From Halodurantibacterium daqingensis (GTDB lineage: Bacteria; Pseudomonadota; Alphaproteobacteria; Rhodobacterales; Rhodobacteraceae), in NCBI RefSeq assembly GCF_042666235.1, contig NZ_JBHTFQ010000011.1, forward strand, positions 1-64,000: DNA of 64,000 nt. Direction: 5' to 3'. Positions 34,928 through 43,743 of the stretch are shown one piece after another; positions within the stretch are counted from its first letter, which is position 1; every line of letters starts with the position of its first letter. The translations under genes and the position numbers were made by a program. A model generated the notes under the pieces. It ran no database searches. It was not told the DNA's origin and was given only the letters and a program-made list of their open reading frames with translations.

Positions 34928-35686
34928 TCAGACATGATGCAGAACCAGCGGCCGGTTATCGACCTGATGAACACGCATCGGCATGTCAAAGACCGATTCC
35001 AGCACCACCGGGCACAGCACTTCCTCGGGCGTGCCCACCGCCGCGACGCGCCCGTGCTTGAGCGCGACGATATGATCGGCATAGGCCGCGGCATAGTTGA
35101 TCTCATGCACGACGATCACCACGCTGCGGCCATGCGCCTGGGCCACATCCCGCAACCGCCGCATCAGGGCGCGGGCGTGATACATGTCCAGATTGTTCAG
35201 CGGTTCGTCCAGCAGCAGCCAATCGGTGCCCTGGGCAAAGACCATGGCCAGATGCGCGCGCTGCTGTTGTCCTCCCGAGAGGGAATCGAGGAATCGGCCG
35301 GCCAGGGGCAGCAGATCGAATTCCCGCAGCGCGGCCTCCGTGGCTTCTTCATCCTCGGGGCGCGGGCGGCCGTGATGATGCGGATAGCGGCCAAAGCCGA
35401 CCAGATCGCGCACCCGCAACCGGCTGCCGATATGGGTCTGTTGCGCAAGGATGGCCAGCTTGCGCGCCAGAAGGCCGGTAGGGGTGCGGTTCACATCCAG
35501 CCCATCGACGGTAATGCGGCCGGCCTGAACCGGGTCGAGCCGGGCGATCAGATGCAGAAGCGTCGATTTCCCGGCCCCGTTCGGGCCGACAAGCGCCGTT
35601 ATCCCACCCGCCGGAAGCTGCAGCGACACATCATGCAGGATCCGGGCCGCACCTATGGAATGGCTTACGCCGCTGATTTCGATCAT
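34928..35686 (-). CDS. Iron-siderophore ABC transporter, ATP-binding protein
   Basis: Cytosolic ATPase of a FecCD-type importer, 252 residues. Walker A is GPNGAGKSTLLHLIARL, the signature is LSGGQQQRAHLAMVFAQG, Walker B is DWLLLDEPLNNLD and the switch histidine is in VIVVHEINYAAAYADH. The first codons overlap the preceding permease. Last gene of a four-gene operon (binding protein, two permeases, ATPase), closest in layout to fatB/yclNOPQ-type systems for catecholate or petrobactin-like siderophores. Confidence 0.94.
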   Translation of the reverse strand: MIEISGVSHSIGAARILHDVSLQLPAGGITALVGPNGAGKSTLLHLIARLDPVQAGRITVDGLDVNRTPTGLLARKLAILAQQTHIGSRLRVRDLVGFGRYPHHHGRPRPEDEEATEAALREFDLLPLAGRFLDSLSGGQQQRAHLAMVFAQGTDWLLLDEPLNNLDMYHARALMRRLRDVAQAHGRSVVIVVHEINYAAAYADHIVALKHGRVAAVGTPEEVLCPVVLESVFDMPMRVHQVDNRPLVLHHV

Positions 35687-36630
35687 CGCACACGCCCTTT
35701 CAGCAAAAGCCAGATGAAGAACAGCCCGCCGACGAACTCGACGATCACGCTGAGCGTTGACTGCAGGTTCAGAAGCCGCTCGAACAGGGTCTGGCCCAGG
35801 ACCAGCACCAGGCCCGCGATCATTGCCGCGGCGGGCAGCAGCAGCGCGTGGCGATGGGTCTTCATCAGCGCATGGGCAAGCGCGCTGACCAGAAGCCCGA
35901 AGAAGGCCACCGGCCCCACCAGCGCCGTCGATACCGCGACCAGAACCGCGATCAACGTCAGCACCCCCAGGCTTGCCAGACGCTGCCGCAGGCCAAGGTT
36001 GATCGCCGTCGCCCGCCCCAGCGCCAGAACGTCAAGCACCGGCACCATGCGCCAGATGACCAGCGCTGCGAGGCCCAGAACCGCCGCCGCCAGCCACAAG
36101 AGCGGCCCGTTCACCGCGCTGAACCGCGCAAAGCTTGCGCCCTGAACCACCGCGAAGGCATTGGGATCGATCAGCCGCTGGAGAAAGACCGACAGGCTGC
36201 GGAACAGCACGCCAAAGATCACGCCGGCCAGGATCATGCGGTGGATGTCGATCCGCCCCCGGCCCAGGAGTGTGCCAAAAAGCGCAAGCGCCGCGACGAT
36301 CATGATCGCCGTCTCGGTCAGGAACTTGGCCTCGGTTCCCAGGGCCACGAACCCGACCGGCCCCAGAAAGAACACCAGCGCCGTCTGCATCAGCAGATAC
36401 AGCGCATCGAACCCCATGATCGACGGCGTCAGGATCCGGTTGGCGCTGACGGTCTGGAACATCATCGTGGCAAGGGCAATAGCCACGGCCACCACCAGCA
36501 GGGTTGCCAGCCGTGAAGACCGAAGCCCAAGGATGAAGCCGCGGTTGCCGCTGCCAAGACCGTAGAACATGAAGAAGGCCGAGGCCGCAGCCAAGGCGAC
36601 CGCCAGTGCGATCAGCCGTTTATCGGGCAT
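35683..36630 (-). CDS. Iron-siderophore ABC transporter permease (second)
   Basis: FecCD-family permease of 315 residues with about nine or ten helices. Typical segments are LATLLVVAVAIALATMMFQT, NRILTPSIMGFDALYLLMQT and the C-terminal GPVAFFGLLVSALAH, the loop that docks on the ATPase. It overlaps the first permease by 11 bases and the ATPase gene by 4 bases. Having two different permease subunits means the membrane part is a heterodimer. Confidence 0.93.
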   Translation of the reverse strand: MPDKRLIALAVALAAASAFFMFYGLGSGNRGFILGLRSSRLATLLVVAVAIALATMMFQTVSANRILTPSIMGFDALYLLMQTALVFFLGPVGFVALGTEAKFLTETAIMIVAALALFGTLLGRGRIDIHRMILAGVIFGVLFRSLSVFLQRLIDPNAFAVVQGASFARFSAVNGPLLWLAAAVLGLAALVIWRMVPVLDVLALGRATAINLGLRQRLASLGVLTLIAVLVAVSTALVGPVAFFGLLVSALAHALMKTHRHALLLPAAAMIAGLVLVLGQTLFERLLNLQSTLSVIVEFVGGLFFIWLLLKGRVR

Positions 36631-37585
36631 GGGCCGGCCTCATGAACAGAAGCCACAGAAAGACTGCTGCCCCCAGCACCCCGAACACCGTTCCCACCGG
36701 AACCTCGTAGGGAAAGCGCAGCACCCGGCCCAAGATGTCGCAGCCAAGCACCATGGCACCGCCAAGGCAGGCCACCATCGGCAGGCTTGCACGCAGGTTG
36801 TCGCCCATGAGCCGCGCCACGATATTGGGCACAACCAGCCCCACGAAGGGAATCATGCCGACCGTCACCACCACCAGCGCCGTGGTCATCGAAACGACAG
36901 CAAGCCCCAGCGCCACCACCTGCCGGTAATTGAGCCCGAGGTTGACGCTTGCGTCGCGGCCAAGCCCGGCGATGGTGAACTGATCGGCGGTGACATAGGC
37001 GGCGATCGCCATTCCCCCGGCCAGCCACAGCAATTCATAGCGGCCCGAGATGACGCCGGAAAATTCGCCGTTCATCCAGATCTCGACATATTGCAGCAGA
37101 TCGGTCTGATAGCCGATGAAGGTAACGGCCGCGCCGATGACGCCGCTATAGACCAGCCCGACCAGAGGCACGAGAAGGGGCGCCCGTGGCGGGATCTTGC
37201 GGATCAGGGCAAGAAACAGCAGCATCGACAGAAGTGCCGACACGCTTGCCACGATCATCTTGAAAAACAGCGGCAGCGCGGGGGCCAGCAGCGTCACGCC
37301 CAGAATGCCAAGCGCGGCACCCTGGGCCGTGCCGGCGGTGCCCGGCTCTACAAAGCGGTTGCGCACCAGCATCTGCATGATGACGCCCGCCACCGCCATG
37401 GCGCCGCCGGTCAGCAGCGCCGCAAAGGTGCGCGGAATACGACTGATCGCGAGAAGCCGAAGCGCCTCGGGATCCGACCAGAGTGCACCCGGGCGCAGGT
37501 TCGCGACGCCCACGAACAGGCTGAGCGCCGCAAGGGCGATCACGGCAATCGGAAGACCAAGATACAATGCGCTGGCGCGGCTCAT
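36620..37585 (-). CDS. Iron-siderophore ABC transporter permease (first)
   Basis: FecCD-family permease of 321 residues. It shows FAALLTGGAMAVAGVIMQML and NRFVEPGTAGTAQGAALG, the family's conserved N-terminal block, and the coupling-loop region GMIPFVGLVVPNIVARLMG. It follows the substrate-binding protein gene after 57 bp and overlaps the second permease. The substrate is set by the binding protein. Confidence 0.94.
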   Translation of the reverse strand: MSRASALYLGLPIAVIALAALSLFVGVANLRPGALWSDPEALRLLAISRIPRTFAALLTGGAMAVAGVIMQMLVRNRFVEPGTAGTAQGAALGILGVTLLAPALPLFFKMIVASVSALLSMLLFLALIRKIPPRAPLLVPLVGLVYSGVIGAAVTFIGYQTDLLQYVEIWMNGEFSGVISGRYELLWLAGGMAIAAYVTADQFTIAGLGRDASVNLGLNYRQVVALGLAVVSMTTALVVVTVGMIPFVGLVVPNIVARLMGDNLRASLPMVACLGGAMVLGCDILGRVLRFPYEVPVGTVFGVLGAAVFLWLLFMRPAHAR

Positions 37586-37642
37586 GCTGGCATCCCCTCC
37601 TTGCGAGAGGTTGGGGGCCGGACGCGCCGACCCCTTGAGGTG

Positions 37643-38545
37643 TCAGTTGGAGAACGCGTCGAGCAGTTCCTGCATCGTGCCCATCATGGAGTTGTAGCCA
37701 CCCCCCGCAATGTAGAGATTGACCGGGTTGGGATAGACCACGTTGCCCTGCTTCCAGGCGGTGGTTTCGGCGACAAGCGCATTGTTCAGCGTCTCGCGCG
37801 CGCTTTCCGCTTCGCCGATCGCGGCGGCACGGTCGACCACGATCAACCAGTCGGGGTTGGCTTCGCGCACGAATTCGAACGAGATCGCTTCACCGTGGGT
37901 GGCTTCCTGATCGACATCGACAGCCTCGGCAAGGCCCAGCTCGGCATGCATCCAGCCAAAACGGCTGCCGCGGCCATAGGCCGAGATCTTGGGCCCGTTG
38001 GTCATCACCACCAGCGCGCGGCCCTCATCTGCGGCAAGGCCGCGGATTTCCTCGAGCCGGTCATTGAAATTCCGGGCAAGTTCATCGGCTGCCTCTTCGC
38101 GCGCAAAAAGCGTGCCATAGGCTTCCAGGCGTGCCAGGGCTTCCTGGGCCAGCTCATCGCCCGTGATCGTCATGTCGATGACCGGCGCGATGCGTGACAG
38201 CGATTCTGCCTGCCCGGCCGAGCGTCCCCCGACGATGATCAGATCGGGCGCAAGCCCGGCCAATGCCTCGAGGTTCGGCTCGAACAGGGTGCCGATCACG
38301 GCCGCGTCGCGCAGCTGTTCCGGCAGGTAGGTGACATAGAGGTTGTCGGGAACGCCCGCCGGCTGCACGCCCAACGCCGTCAGCGTGTCGATGGCCGCGA
38401 TATCGAAAACCGCGACGGTCCGGGGCTCTTGCGGAAGCGTGACCGGCCCCTGCGCGGTCTGGATCGTCACATCAGCGGCAAAGGCAGGCAGGGCAAGCGC
38501 GGCGGCAAGCGCGGCTGAAAACGACAGGCGGGTGATACGCGACAT
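37643..38545 (-). CDS. Siderophore ABC transporter substrate-binding protein (FatB/YclQ-like)
   Basis: Periplasmic binding protein of the TroA/FecB fold, 300 residues. A signal peptide (FSAALAAALALPAFAADV) is followed by the FatB/YclQ-type start of the mature protein (EPRTVAVFDIAAIDTLTALG), then APDLIIVGGRS and ANPDWLIVVDR. The mature protein has no lipobox cysteine, as usual in Gram-negative members. The start at 38545 is chosen because GAGG stands 9 bases before it. First gene of the operon, divergent from the DUF2218 gene across a relatively AT-rich 125-bp region where an iron regulator is likely to bind. Confidence 0.92.
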   Translation of the reverse strand: MSRITRLSFSAALAAALALPAFAADVTIQTAQGPVTLPQEPRTVAVFDIAAIDTLTALGVQPAGVPDNLYVTYLPEQLRDAAVIGTLFEPNLEALAGLAPDLIIVGGRSAGQAESLSRIAPVIDMTITGDELAQEALARLEAYGTLFAREEAADELARNFNDRLEEIRGLAADEGRALVVMTNGPKISAYGRGSRFGWMHAELGLAEAVDVDQEATHGEAISFEFVREANPDWLIVVDRAAAIGEAESARETLNNALVAETTAWKQGNVVYPNPVNLYIAGGGYNSMMGTMQELLDAFSN

Positions 38546-38670
38546 CTCGAACATCCTCTTGAAACCAATGCCCTGAACAGCTGGGACAGGAGCATGACAT
38601 GGCCTTAGCCGCTTGCGCTCCAAGCGTCCAGTCCTTAAGATGACAAAAATAATCGGATTAGGAAATCGTG

Positions 38671-38970
38671 ATGCTGACAGCCCGTTCCCGCTTTGAAACC
38701 CCGAATGGAAGTTCGTATCTGCAGCGCCTCTGCAAGCATTTCGAACACAAGATCAAGGTTGAATACGATGCCCACCGCGGCCACTGCACCTTGCCGTCGG
38801 GCCAGGCCCTCATGGAGGCAGACGAGACCGGCATCTCGTTCCTGGTCGAGGCCGACGATGCCGAGGGGCTTGCCCGCGGCAAGGGCGTCATCGAAAGCCA
38901 CCTTGTCCGGTTTGCCTTCCGCGAAAACCTGGAACGGCTGGATTGGCAGGAAGGCGCCCCCGCCGCATGA
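38671..38970 (+). CDS. DUF2218 domain-containing protein
   Basis: Small cytoplasmic protein of 99 residues, DUF2218 family. Conserved features are the N-terminal ARSRFETPNGSSYLQRLCKH, the HCTLPSG core and FRENLERLDW near the end. The biochemical role is unknown, but family members are repeatedly found beside siderophore uptake genes, as here, divergent from the iron ABC operon. The ATG at 38671 has AGGA 7 bases upstream. Co-regulation by iron is inferred from the shared intergenic region. Confidence 0.88.
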   Translation: MLTARSRFETPNGSSYLQRLCKHFEHKIKVEYDAHRGHCTLPSGQALMEADETGISFLVEADDAEGLARGKGVIESHLVRFAFRENLERLDWQEGAPAA

Positions 38971-38975
38971 TGAAA

Positions 38976-38996
38976 GGGCCGCGTTCTACGCGGCCC
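38976..38996. terminator. Terminator hairpin between DUF2218 and EF-hand genes
   Basis: GGGCCGCG/CGCGGCCC with a 5-base loop lies between two convergent genes. On the minus strand it is followed by TTTCATC and on the plus strand by GTCCC, so it serves the EF-hand transcript best and may work in both directions. Confidence 0.7.
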
Positions 38997-39023
38997 GTCC
39001 CATTGCCGTCCTCATCCCGCGGT

Positions 39024-39278
39024 TCAGGTCTCGCTTGCCGGGGCCGGGCCCAGGACGCCCGCCTGAACCGCGGCTTCGTGTTCGGCCGCATCGACATAGC
39101 CGTCGCCATTGCTGTCCATCCGGTCAAACTGACCGGCATCAAGATCGGGATAGATCATCTGCAGTTCGAGAAACGACAGGACGCCATCACCGTCGGCGTC
39201 GATCTCGCTGAACTCGGTCGCAAGGGCGGGCATGGCCAGCGCAACACAGGCGCCGAGGCCGAGCAGGTATGTCTTCAT
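39024..39278 (-). CDS. Small exported EF-hand calcium-binding protein
   Basis: An 84-residue protein with a signal peptide (MKTYLLGLGACVALAMPALA) and two EF-hand loops: DADGDGVLSFLE and DSNGDGYVDAAE, both with the canonical Asp/Asn/Gly/Glu positions. It is therefore a periplasmic calcium-binding protein. The ATG at 39278 has AAGGAG 7 bases upstream. Such small EF-hand proteins are common in Rhodobacterales, with unknown partners. It is a single-gene unit with its own terminator. Confidence 0.9.
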   Translation of the reverse strand: MKTYLLGLGACVALAMPALATEFSEIDADGDGVLSFLELQMIYPDLDAGQFDRMDSNGDGYVDAAEHEAAVQAGVLGPAPASET

Positions 39279-39432
39279 CTGGGTCTCCTTCCGGATGCTC
39301 CGAAACAAGACCTTTAATTAGGATTGTGCAGCGTCTGCCGCCAGACCACGGCGCAATCCCGCGCGGCATGGGCGCGGGATTGCTGGAATCGGGGCAGGCG
39401 ACGGGCTGAAACCCGCCGGGCCGCCCGGAGGC

Positions 39433-40548
39433 TCAGACTTCGCCCCAGATGGCGCGGGCGGTTTCCACCACAAGCTCCAGCTTGCGGCGCTGGTCGTCAA
39501 AGGCCACGGCATTGCCCTCTTCAGTCGAGGCAAAGCCGCATTGCGGGGCGATGCCAAGCTGATCGAGGTCAGCGTATTTCGACGCCTCGTCGAATTTCCG
39601 CTTCAGGTCGTCGATGCTTTCCATCTCGCCGGTCTTGGTGGTGATGAAGCCCGGCAGGACACGCTGCTTGCCCTTGGCAAGCAGGCGCAGCGGCTCCAGC
39701 CCGCCCGCACGCTCGGTATCGTATTCCATGAAGAAGATATCGACGCCGGTCTTGTTGAACACCGCATCCGCCGCCGCATCATAAGCGCCTTCGGCCGCAT
39801 GGGTGGAACGGAAGTTGCCGCGGCACATGTGCATGCCGATCACCATGTCAGCGGGGCGATCCTTGATCGCGTCATGCATCATCTTGGCATATTGATCGAT
39901 GAGCCAGTCCGGATCCTGCCCCTCGGCCTGCTTGGCGGCGCGGTGCTTGGGATCGCAGAGATAGGCGAAGAAGATGTCATCCATCTGCAGATAGCGGCAG
40001 CCCGCCTCGTAGAATTTCGCCACCGCCTTGGCATAGGTTGCGGCGAGATCGGCGAACAGAACCTCCGGGTCCTGGTACTCCGCGGGATGGATATCCGACT
40101 TGGCAGTGCGGAAATGGCAGCACGAGGGGCCGGGGATCGAGATCTTCGGCACGACACTGGTGTTGTCCGCAACGAAACGGAAGTGCTCCAGCATCGGGTG
40201 GTCATCGGGGAAATCAAGCTTGCCCTTGATGGTCGGGAATACAGGACGCAGCTTGACCCCGGCGAATTGCGCGCCCTGGTCCGGATCACGCTCTTCCATC
40301 TCGAAGCCGGTCAGCATGCCCATGAAATCGTAATGCCAGAAGGACCGGCGGATTTCGCCATCGGTGACCGCCTTGAAGCCGATCTCTTCCTGCATCCGGA
40401 TCACGTCGCGGATCGCGGCATCCTCGGCCGCGCGCAGCTCGGCCGCGTTGTCGGCGCCTTCGGCACGGGCCTTGCGCTGCGCCGCCACCGCAGGCGGACG
40501 CAACAGGCTTCCGACATGATCGGCGCGGAACGGAGGGGTGAGCATCAT
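39433..40548 (-). CDS. Cobalamin-independent methionine-synthase-like (MetE C-terminal domain) protein
   Basis: A 371-residue single-domain member of the MetE/YxjG superfamily, half the size of full MetE. The zinc-site pattern is present: HMC in IGMHMCRGNFRS, a glutamate in FMEYDTERAGG and the second cysteine in IAPQCGFAS. The N-terminus RADHVGSLLRPP and IPGPSCCHF are typical. Enzymes of this fold transfer a methyl or alkyl group to a zinc-bound thiol. It follows dctM after 28 bp in one operon with a TRAP transporter, so the imported compound may be its methyl donor or thiol acceptor. ATGs at 40548 and 40545 are both possible starts. Confidence 0.87.
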   Translation of the reverse strand: MMLTPPFRADHVGSLLRPPAVAAQRKARAEGADNAAELRAAEDAAIRDVIRMQEEIGFKAVTDGEIRRSFWHYDFMGMLTGFEMEERDPDQGAQFAGVKLRPVFPTIKGKLDFPDDHPMLEHFRFVADNTSVVPKISIPGPSCCHFRTAKSDIHPAEYQDPEVLFADLAATYAKAVAKFYEAGCRYLQMDDIFFAYLCDPKHRAAKQAEGQDPDWLIDQYAKMMHDAIKDRPADMVIGMHMCRGNFRSTHAAEGAYDAAADAVFNKTGVDIFFMEYDTERAGGLEPLRLLAKGKQRVLPGFITTKTGEMESIDDLKRKFDEASKYADLDQLGIAPQCGFASTEEGNAVAFDDQRRKLELVVETARAIWGEV

Positions 40549-40576
40549 TCTAGTCCTTTCAGTTTCAGCCCGGCAG

Positions 40577-41935
40577 TTATCCCGCCAGGTATCGCGGTAG
40601 CCACAGCACAATGGCCGGGAACACGAGGATCAGCACGACCCGGATGATCTCGGCCGCGAAGAACGGCATGACGCCCTTGAAGGTTTCCATCATCGGCGTG
40701 TCCTTGGACAGGGCAGAGATGACGAAGACATTCATCCCGACCGGTGGCGTGATCAGCCCCAGTTCCACCACGATCAGCGCGAGGATGCCGAACCAGATCT
40801 TCAGCTCGTTCGTGCTCATGCCAAAGCCGGAACCCTCGGCGCCCTGGTAAAGCCCGCCGTTCAGTTCCACCAGAACCGGCCAGAAGAAGGGGATGACCAG
40901 AAGGATCATCGACAGGCTGTCCATCAGGCAGCCCAGCAGGATCAGCGCCAGCAACAGCAGGATCAGCACCGTCATCGGTTCAAGGCCGGACGTGCCGATC
41001 CAGCTTGCCGCCGCCTGCGGAAGGCCGATGCGCGACATGTAGATCTTCATCAGTTCGGCGCCCAGCAGGATCAGGAAGATCATGCCGGTGGTGCTGGCGG
41101 TTTCCATAAGCGATTCGCGGATCGCCCCGAAGGACAGCCGTCGCTGCGCGGTCCCGAACAGCCAGACCAGAAACACCCCCACTGCCGCTGCTGGTGTCGG
41201 GTTGTAAAGCCCGCCATAGATACCCCCCAGCACGAGGCCGAAGATCACCAGCACCGGGATGACCCCGAGCGTTGCCGACAGGAACTCGGCCCGGTCCTTG
41301 CTGCCGCCGGCCGGGCCGGCCTCGGGCACGATCAGGACATAGATCGCGATGGTCAGAAGGAAGAAGATCACCGCCAGGATGCCGGGGATGAAGGCCGCCA
41401 TGAACATCGTGACGATATTCGCCTCGACGATGATGGCATAGATGATGAGAACGACCGAAGGCGGAATCAGGATCCCCAGCACCCCGCCCGCCGCGAGCGA
41501 CCCGGTCGCCAGCGCGCCCGAATAACGGTAGCGGCGCAGCTCCGGCAGTGCCACCTTGCCCATGGTCGAGGCGGTGGCCAGCGATGATCCCGAAACCGCC
41601 CCGAACCCCGCGCAGGCCGCGATACCCGCCATGGCGGTGCCGCCGCGCATCCAGCCCAGCCAGGCATTGGTAAAGCGGAACAACTGCTGGCTGAACCCCG
41701 CCTTGGTGGCCAGCGCCCCCATCAGCACGAACATCGGAATGACGGAAAGATCGTAGACCGAGAACTGCCCATAGGCCAGCGTCTTGAGCTGGTTCAGCAT
41801 CAGGGCCGGCCCGTTCAGCAGCGTGATTCCCACGCCACCGACCAGAATCATCGCATAGCCAATGGGCATGCGCAGCGCGATCAGGATCAGCAGAACGAGA
41901 AGGCCAAGAAAACCCAGCGTCGTCGGGTCGGTCAT
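40577..41935 (-). CDS. dctM: TRAP transporter large permease subunit (DctM)
   Basis: Main membrane subunit of a sodium-driven tripartite transporter, 452 residues with about 12 helices. It belongs to the DctM family as shown by ALRMPIGYAMILVGGVG, the segment GGVLGILIPPSVVLIIYAI and the C-terminal GLITPPVGMNVFVIS. It overlaps dctQ by ATGA and is followed by the MetE-like gene. The substrate is determined by the binding protein and is not evident. Confidence 0.94.
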   Translation of the reverse strand: MTDPTTLGFLGLLVLLILIALRMPIGYAMILVGGVGITLLNGPALMLNQLKTLAYGQFSVYDLSVIPMFVLMGALATKAGFSQQLFRFTNAWLGWMRGGTAMAGIAACAGFGAVSGSSLATASTMGKVALPELRRYRYSGALATGSLAAGGVLGILIPPSVVLIIYAIIVEANIVTMFMAAFIPGILAVIFFLLTIAIYVLIVPEAGPAGGSKDRAEFLSATLGVIPVLVIFGLVLGGIYGGLYNPTPAAAVGVFLVWLFGTAQRRLSFGAIRESLMETASTTGMIFLILLGAELMKIYMSRIGLPQAAASWIGTSGLEPMTVLILLLLALILLGCLMDSLSMILLVIPFFWPVLVELNGGLYQGAEGSGFGMSTNELKIWFGILALIVVELGLITPPVGMNVFVISALSKDTPMMETFKGVMPFFAAEIIRVVLILVFPAIVLWLPRYLAG

Positions 41936-42450
41936 GCTTGCCCTCCGCGCATCATACTGCGCCCGTATTCAACGAAATTGATTGCTGCGGCCAGGGCCAG
42001 CAGCGCCAGGGACACAAGGATCGGCACGAAGGCCCACCAGATCGGCACCTGAAGGATCGTGGTCGTGTAACGGTAATCGCGCTGGTCGTTCAGCCCGTAA
42101 TACATGCGCCACAGCAGCAGCAGCGCAAACAGAAGCGCCACAAGCGCCGCCACAAGCTTGAACAGCGCCACCCAGCGCGGCGAGGCGCGCGAGGTAAAGA
42201 TGTCCGCGGTGACATTGGCATCACTGAGCTGCGTATAGGGCAGGAAACAGAAGGCCGCCACCGCAGCGAACATCTCGGTCAGCTCGAAGTCGCCCGAGAA
42301 GCGCCGCCCGGCAAAGCCCGACAGCACCGCATAGATGTTCACCACGACCAGCGCGATCAGAACGACCCCCCCGAACAGCGCCCAGAGGGTGATCACCGTT
42401 TCTGCCACACCGGCGAACCCGGTGCGGCGTGGTGTGTGACTGGATGCCAT
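41932..42450 (-). CDS. dctQ: TRAP transporter small permease subunit (DctQ)
   Basis: Four-helix membrane subunit that partners DctM, 172 residues. The second helix ends in the family pattern FSGDFELTEMFAAVAAFCFLP, split by the bilayer, and the next loop SDANVTADIFTSRASP is typical. Its ATG shares one base with the stop of dctP and its end overlaps dctM, so the three subunits are made together. Confidence 0.92.
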   Translation of the reverse strand: MASSHTPRRTGFAGVAETVITLWALFGGVVLIALVVVNIYAVLSGFAGRRFSGDFELTEMFAAVAAFCFLPYTQLSDANVTADIFTSRASPRWVALFKLVAALVALLFALLLLWRMYYGLNDQRDYRYTTTILQVPIWWAFVPILVSLALLALAAAINFVEYGRSMMRGGQA

Positions 42451-43493
42451 CAGTTGCCGGCGCTATGCTCGGCGATCAGGGTGCGCGCCTTTTCCACAAG
42501 CCCTGCCGCGTCGATGCCCTGCCCCGAAACCTCGGCCACCCAGCGCTCGACCACTGGCTCGAGCGCGTCGCGGAAGGCTTGGGTTTCCTCGGCGCTCAGC
42601 ACGATGTGCTGGTTGCCGGCCCCGGTGGCCACGCCGATGCCGAAGTCATCGGTGCCGCGCCAGATCTCACCGACCTGGGCCCACCATTCCGGGCCTGACG
42701 CATCGCGGAAGGCCTGCTGGATATCCTCGGGCAGGCCGTCCCAGCGCGCCTGGTTCATCGAGACCTGAAACACCGTCGTCCCGAAGCGATAGTTGTTCTC
42801 GCCCTCGATCTGGTAATCCGTCTGTTCCTGGATCTGAAGCGCCGGGATGATTTCCCACGGGATCAGCGCGCCGGCGACCGTGCCGCGCTGCAGGGCCTGC
42901 GGCAGTTCCGGAACCGGCATGGCGACCGGGGTGGCACCCAGCGCCTCGATCACCCAGGCACCGGTGCGCGATGGCGTCCGCAGGCTGACGCCCGAAAGAT
43001 CGGCGGGGCTGCGGATCTCGCGGCCGGCGATCTGGATACCGTTGCCGGCATGGACATGCAGAAACATGACTTCGGTGCCGCGATAATCCTCGCGCAGATC
43101 ATCCAGCATGTCGTGCATTGCCAGGTTGGCCGCCGACAGGTCACCCTCGAATACGTTCGGAAGCTCGAACACCTCGGAACGGGGGAAGAGACCGGGCGTA
43201 TAGCCATTGACCGTCCAGATCAGATCGACCACGCCATCGCGGACCTGGTTGATAAGCTCGGGCGGGCGACCACCGAGCGTCATGGCCGGGAAGATCTCGA
43301 TCTTCACGCGCCCGCCCGAGTTTTCCTCGACCTGGCGCGCCCAAGGCTCCAGCATCTGGGTCTGGGCAGGCGCCTGGGCGCTGAGCGGCTGGTGCAGCTT
43401 GAAAGTATACTCCTGCGCAGCCGCAAGGCCCGCAGCGCAAAGGGTAAAGGCAGACGCGGCAAATGCGGCGCGCACTGTTCTGGTGATACGCAT
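42450..43493 (-). CDS. dctP: TRAP transporter substrate-binding protein (DctP)
   Basis: Periplasmic solute receptor of 347 residues. The signal peptide (RAAFAASAFTLCAAGLAAAQ) is followed by a DctP-type fold with MTLGGRPPELINQVRDGVVD and LSGVSLRTPSRTGAWVIEALG; the arginine in SLRTP is the residue that usually binds a substrate carboxylate. The ATG at 43493 has GGGAGGG upstream. No regulator gene is adjacent. The ligand is probably an organic acid, but its identity is open. Confidence 0.93.
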   Translation of the reverse strand: MRITRTVRAAFAASAFTLCAAGLAAAQEYTFKLHQPLSAQAPAQTQMLEPWARQVEENSGGRVKIEIFPAMTLGGRPPELINQVRDGVVDLIWTVNGYTPGLFPRSEVFELPNVFEGDLSAANLAMHDMLDDLREDYRGTEVMFLHVHAGNGIQIAGREIRSPADLSGVSLRTPSRTGAWVIEALGATPVAMPVPELPQALQRGTVAGALIPWEIIPALQIQEQTDYQIEGENNYRFGTTVFQVSMNQARWDGLPEDIQQAFRDASGPEWWAQVGEIWRGTDDFGIGVATGAGNQHIVLSAEETQAFRDALEPVVERWVAEVSGQGIDAAGLVEKARTLIAEHSAGN

Positions 43494-43743
43494 ATTCCCT
43501 CCCTGTGAATAATTGTGCCTGTCAACTTCCTGCTGCTTTGCCAGCAACCCGCCAAGCACAATCATCAAGCATCACCATGGGGCGCGGCCCGATTTCCGCA
43601 GGGCGACAAGGATGTGACGGTAGCCACGGAACCCCTGTCGGGGCAGGGCGCGGCATATCCGCGCGCGGCAACAGGCGAGGCTGAAACCGGTCGGTTTCGT
43701 TCCCATCTTTGCGATGTCTTTTCGAAGATGAAAGGGGCCTTTC

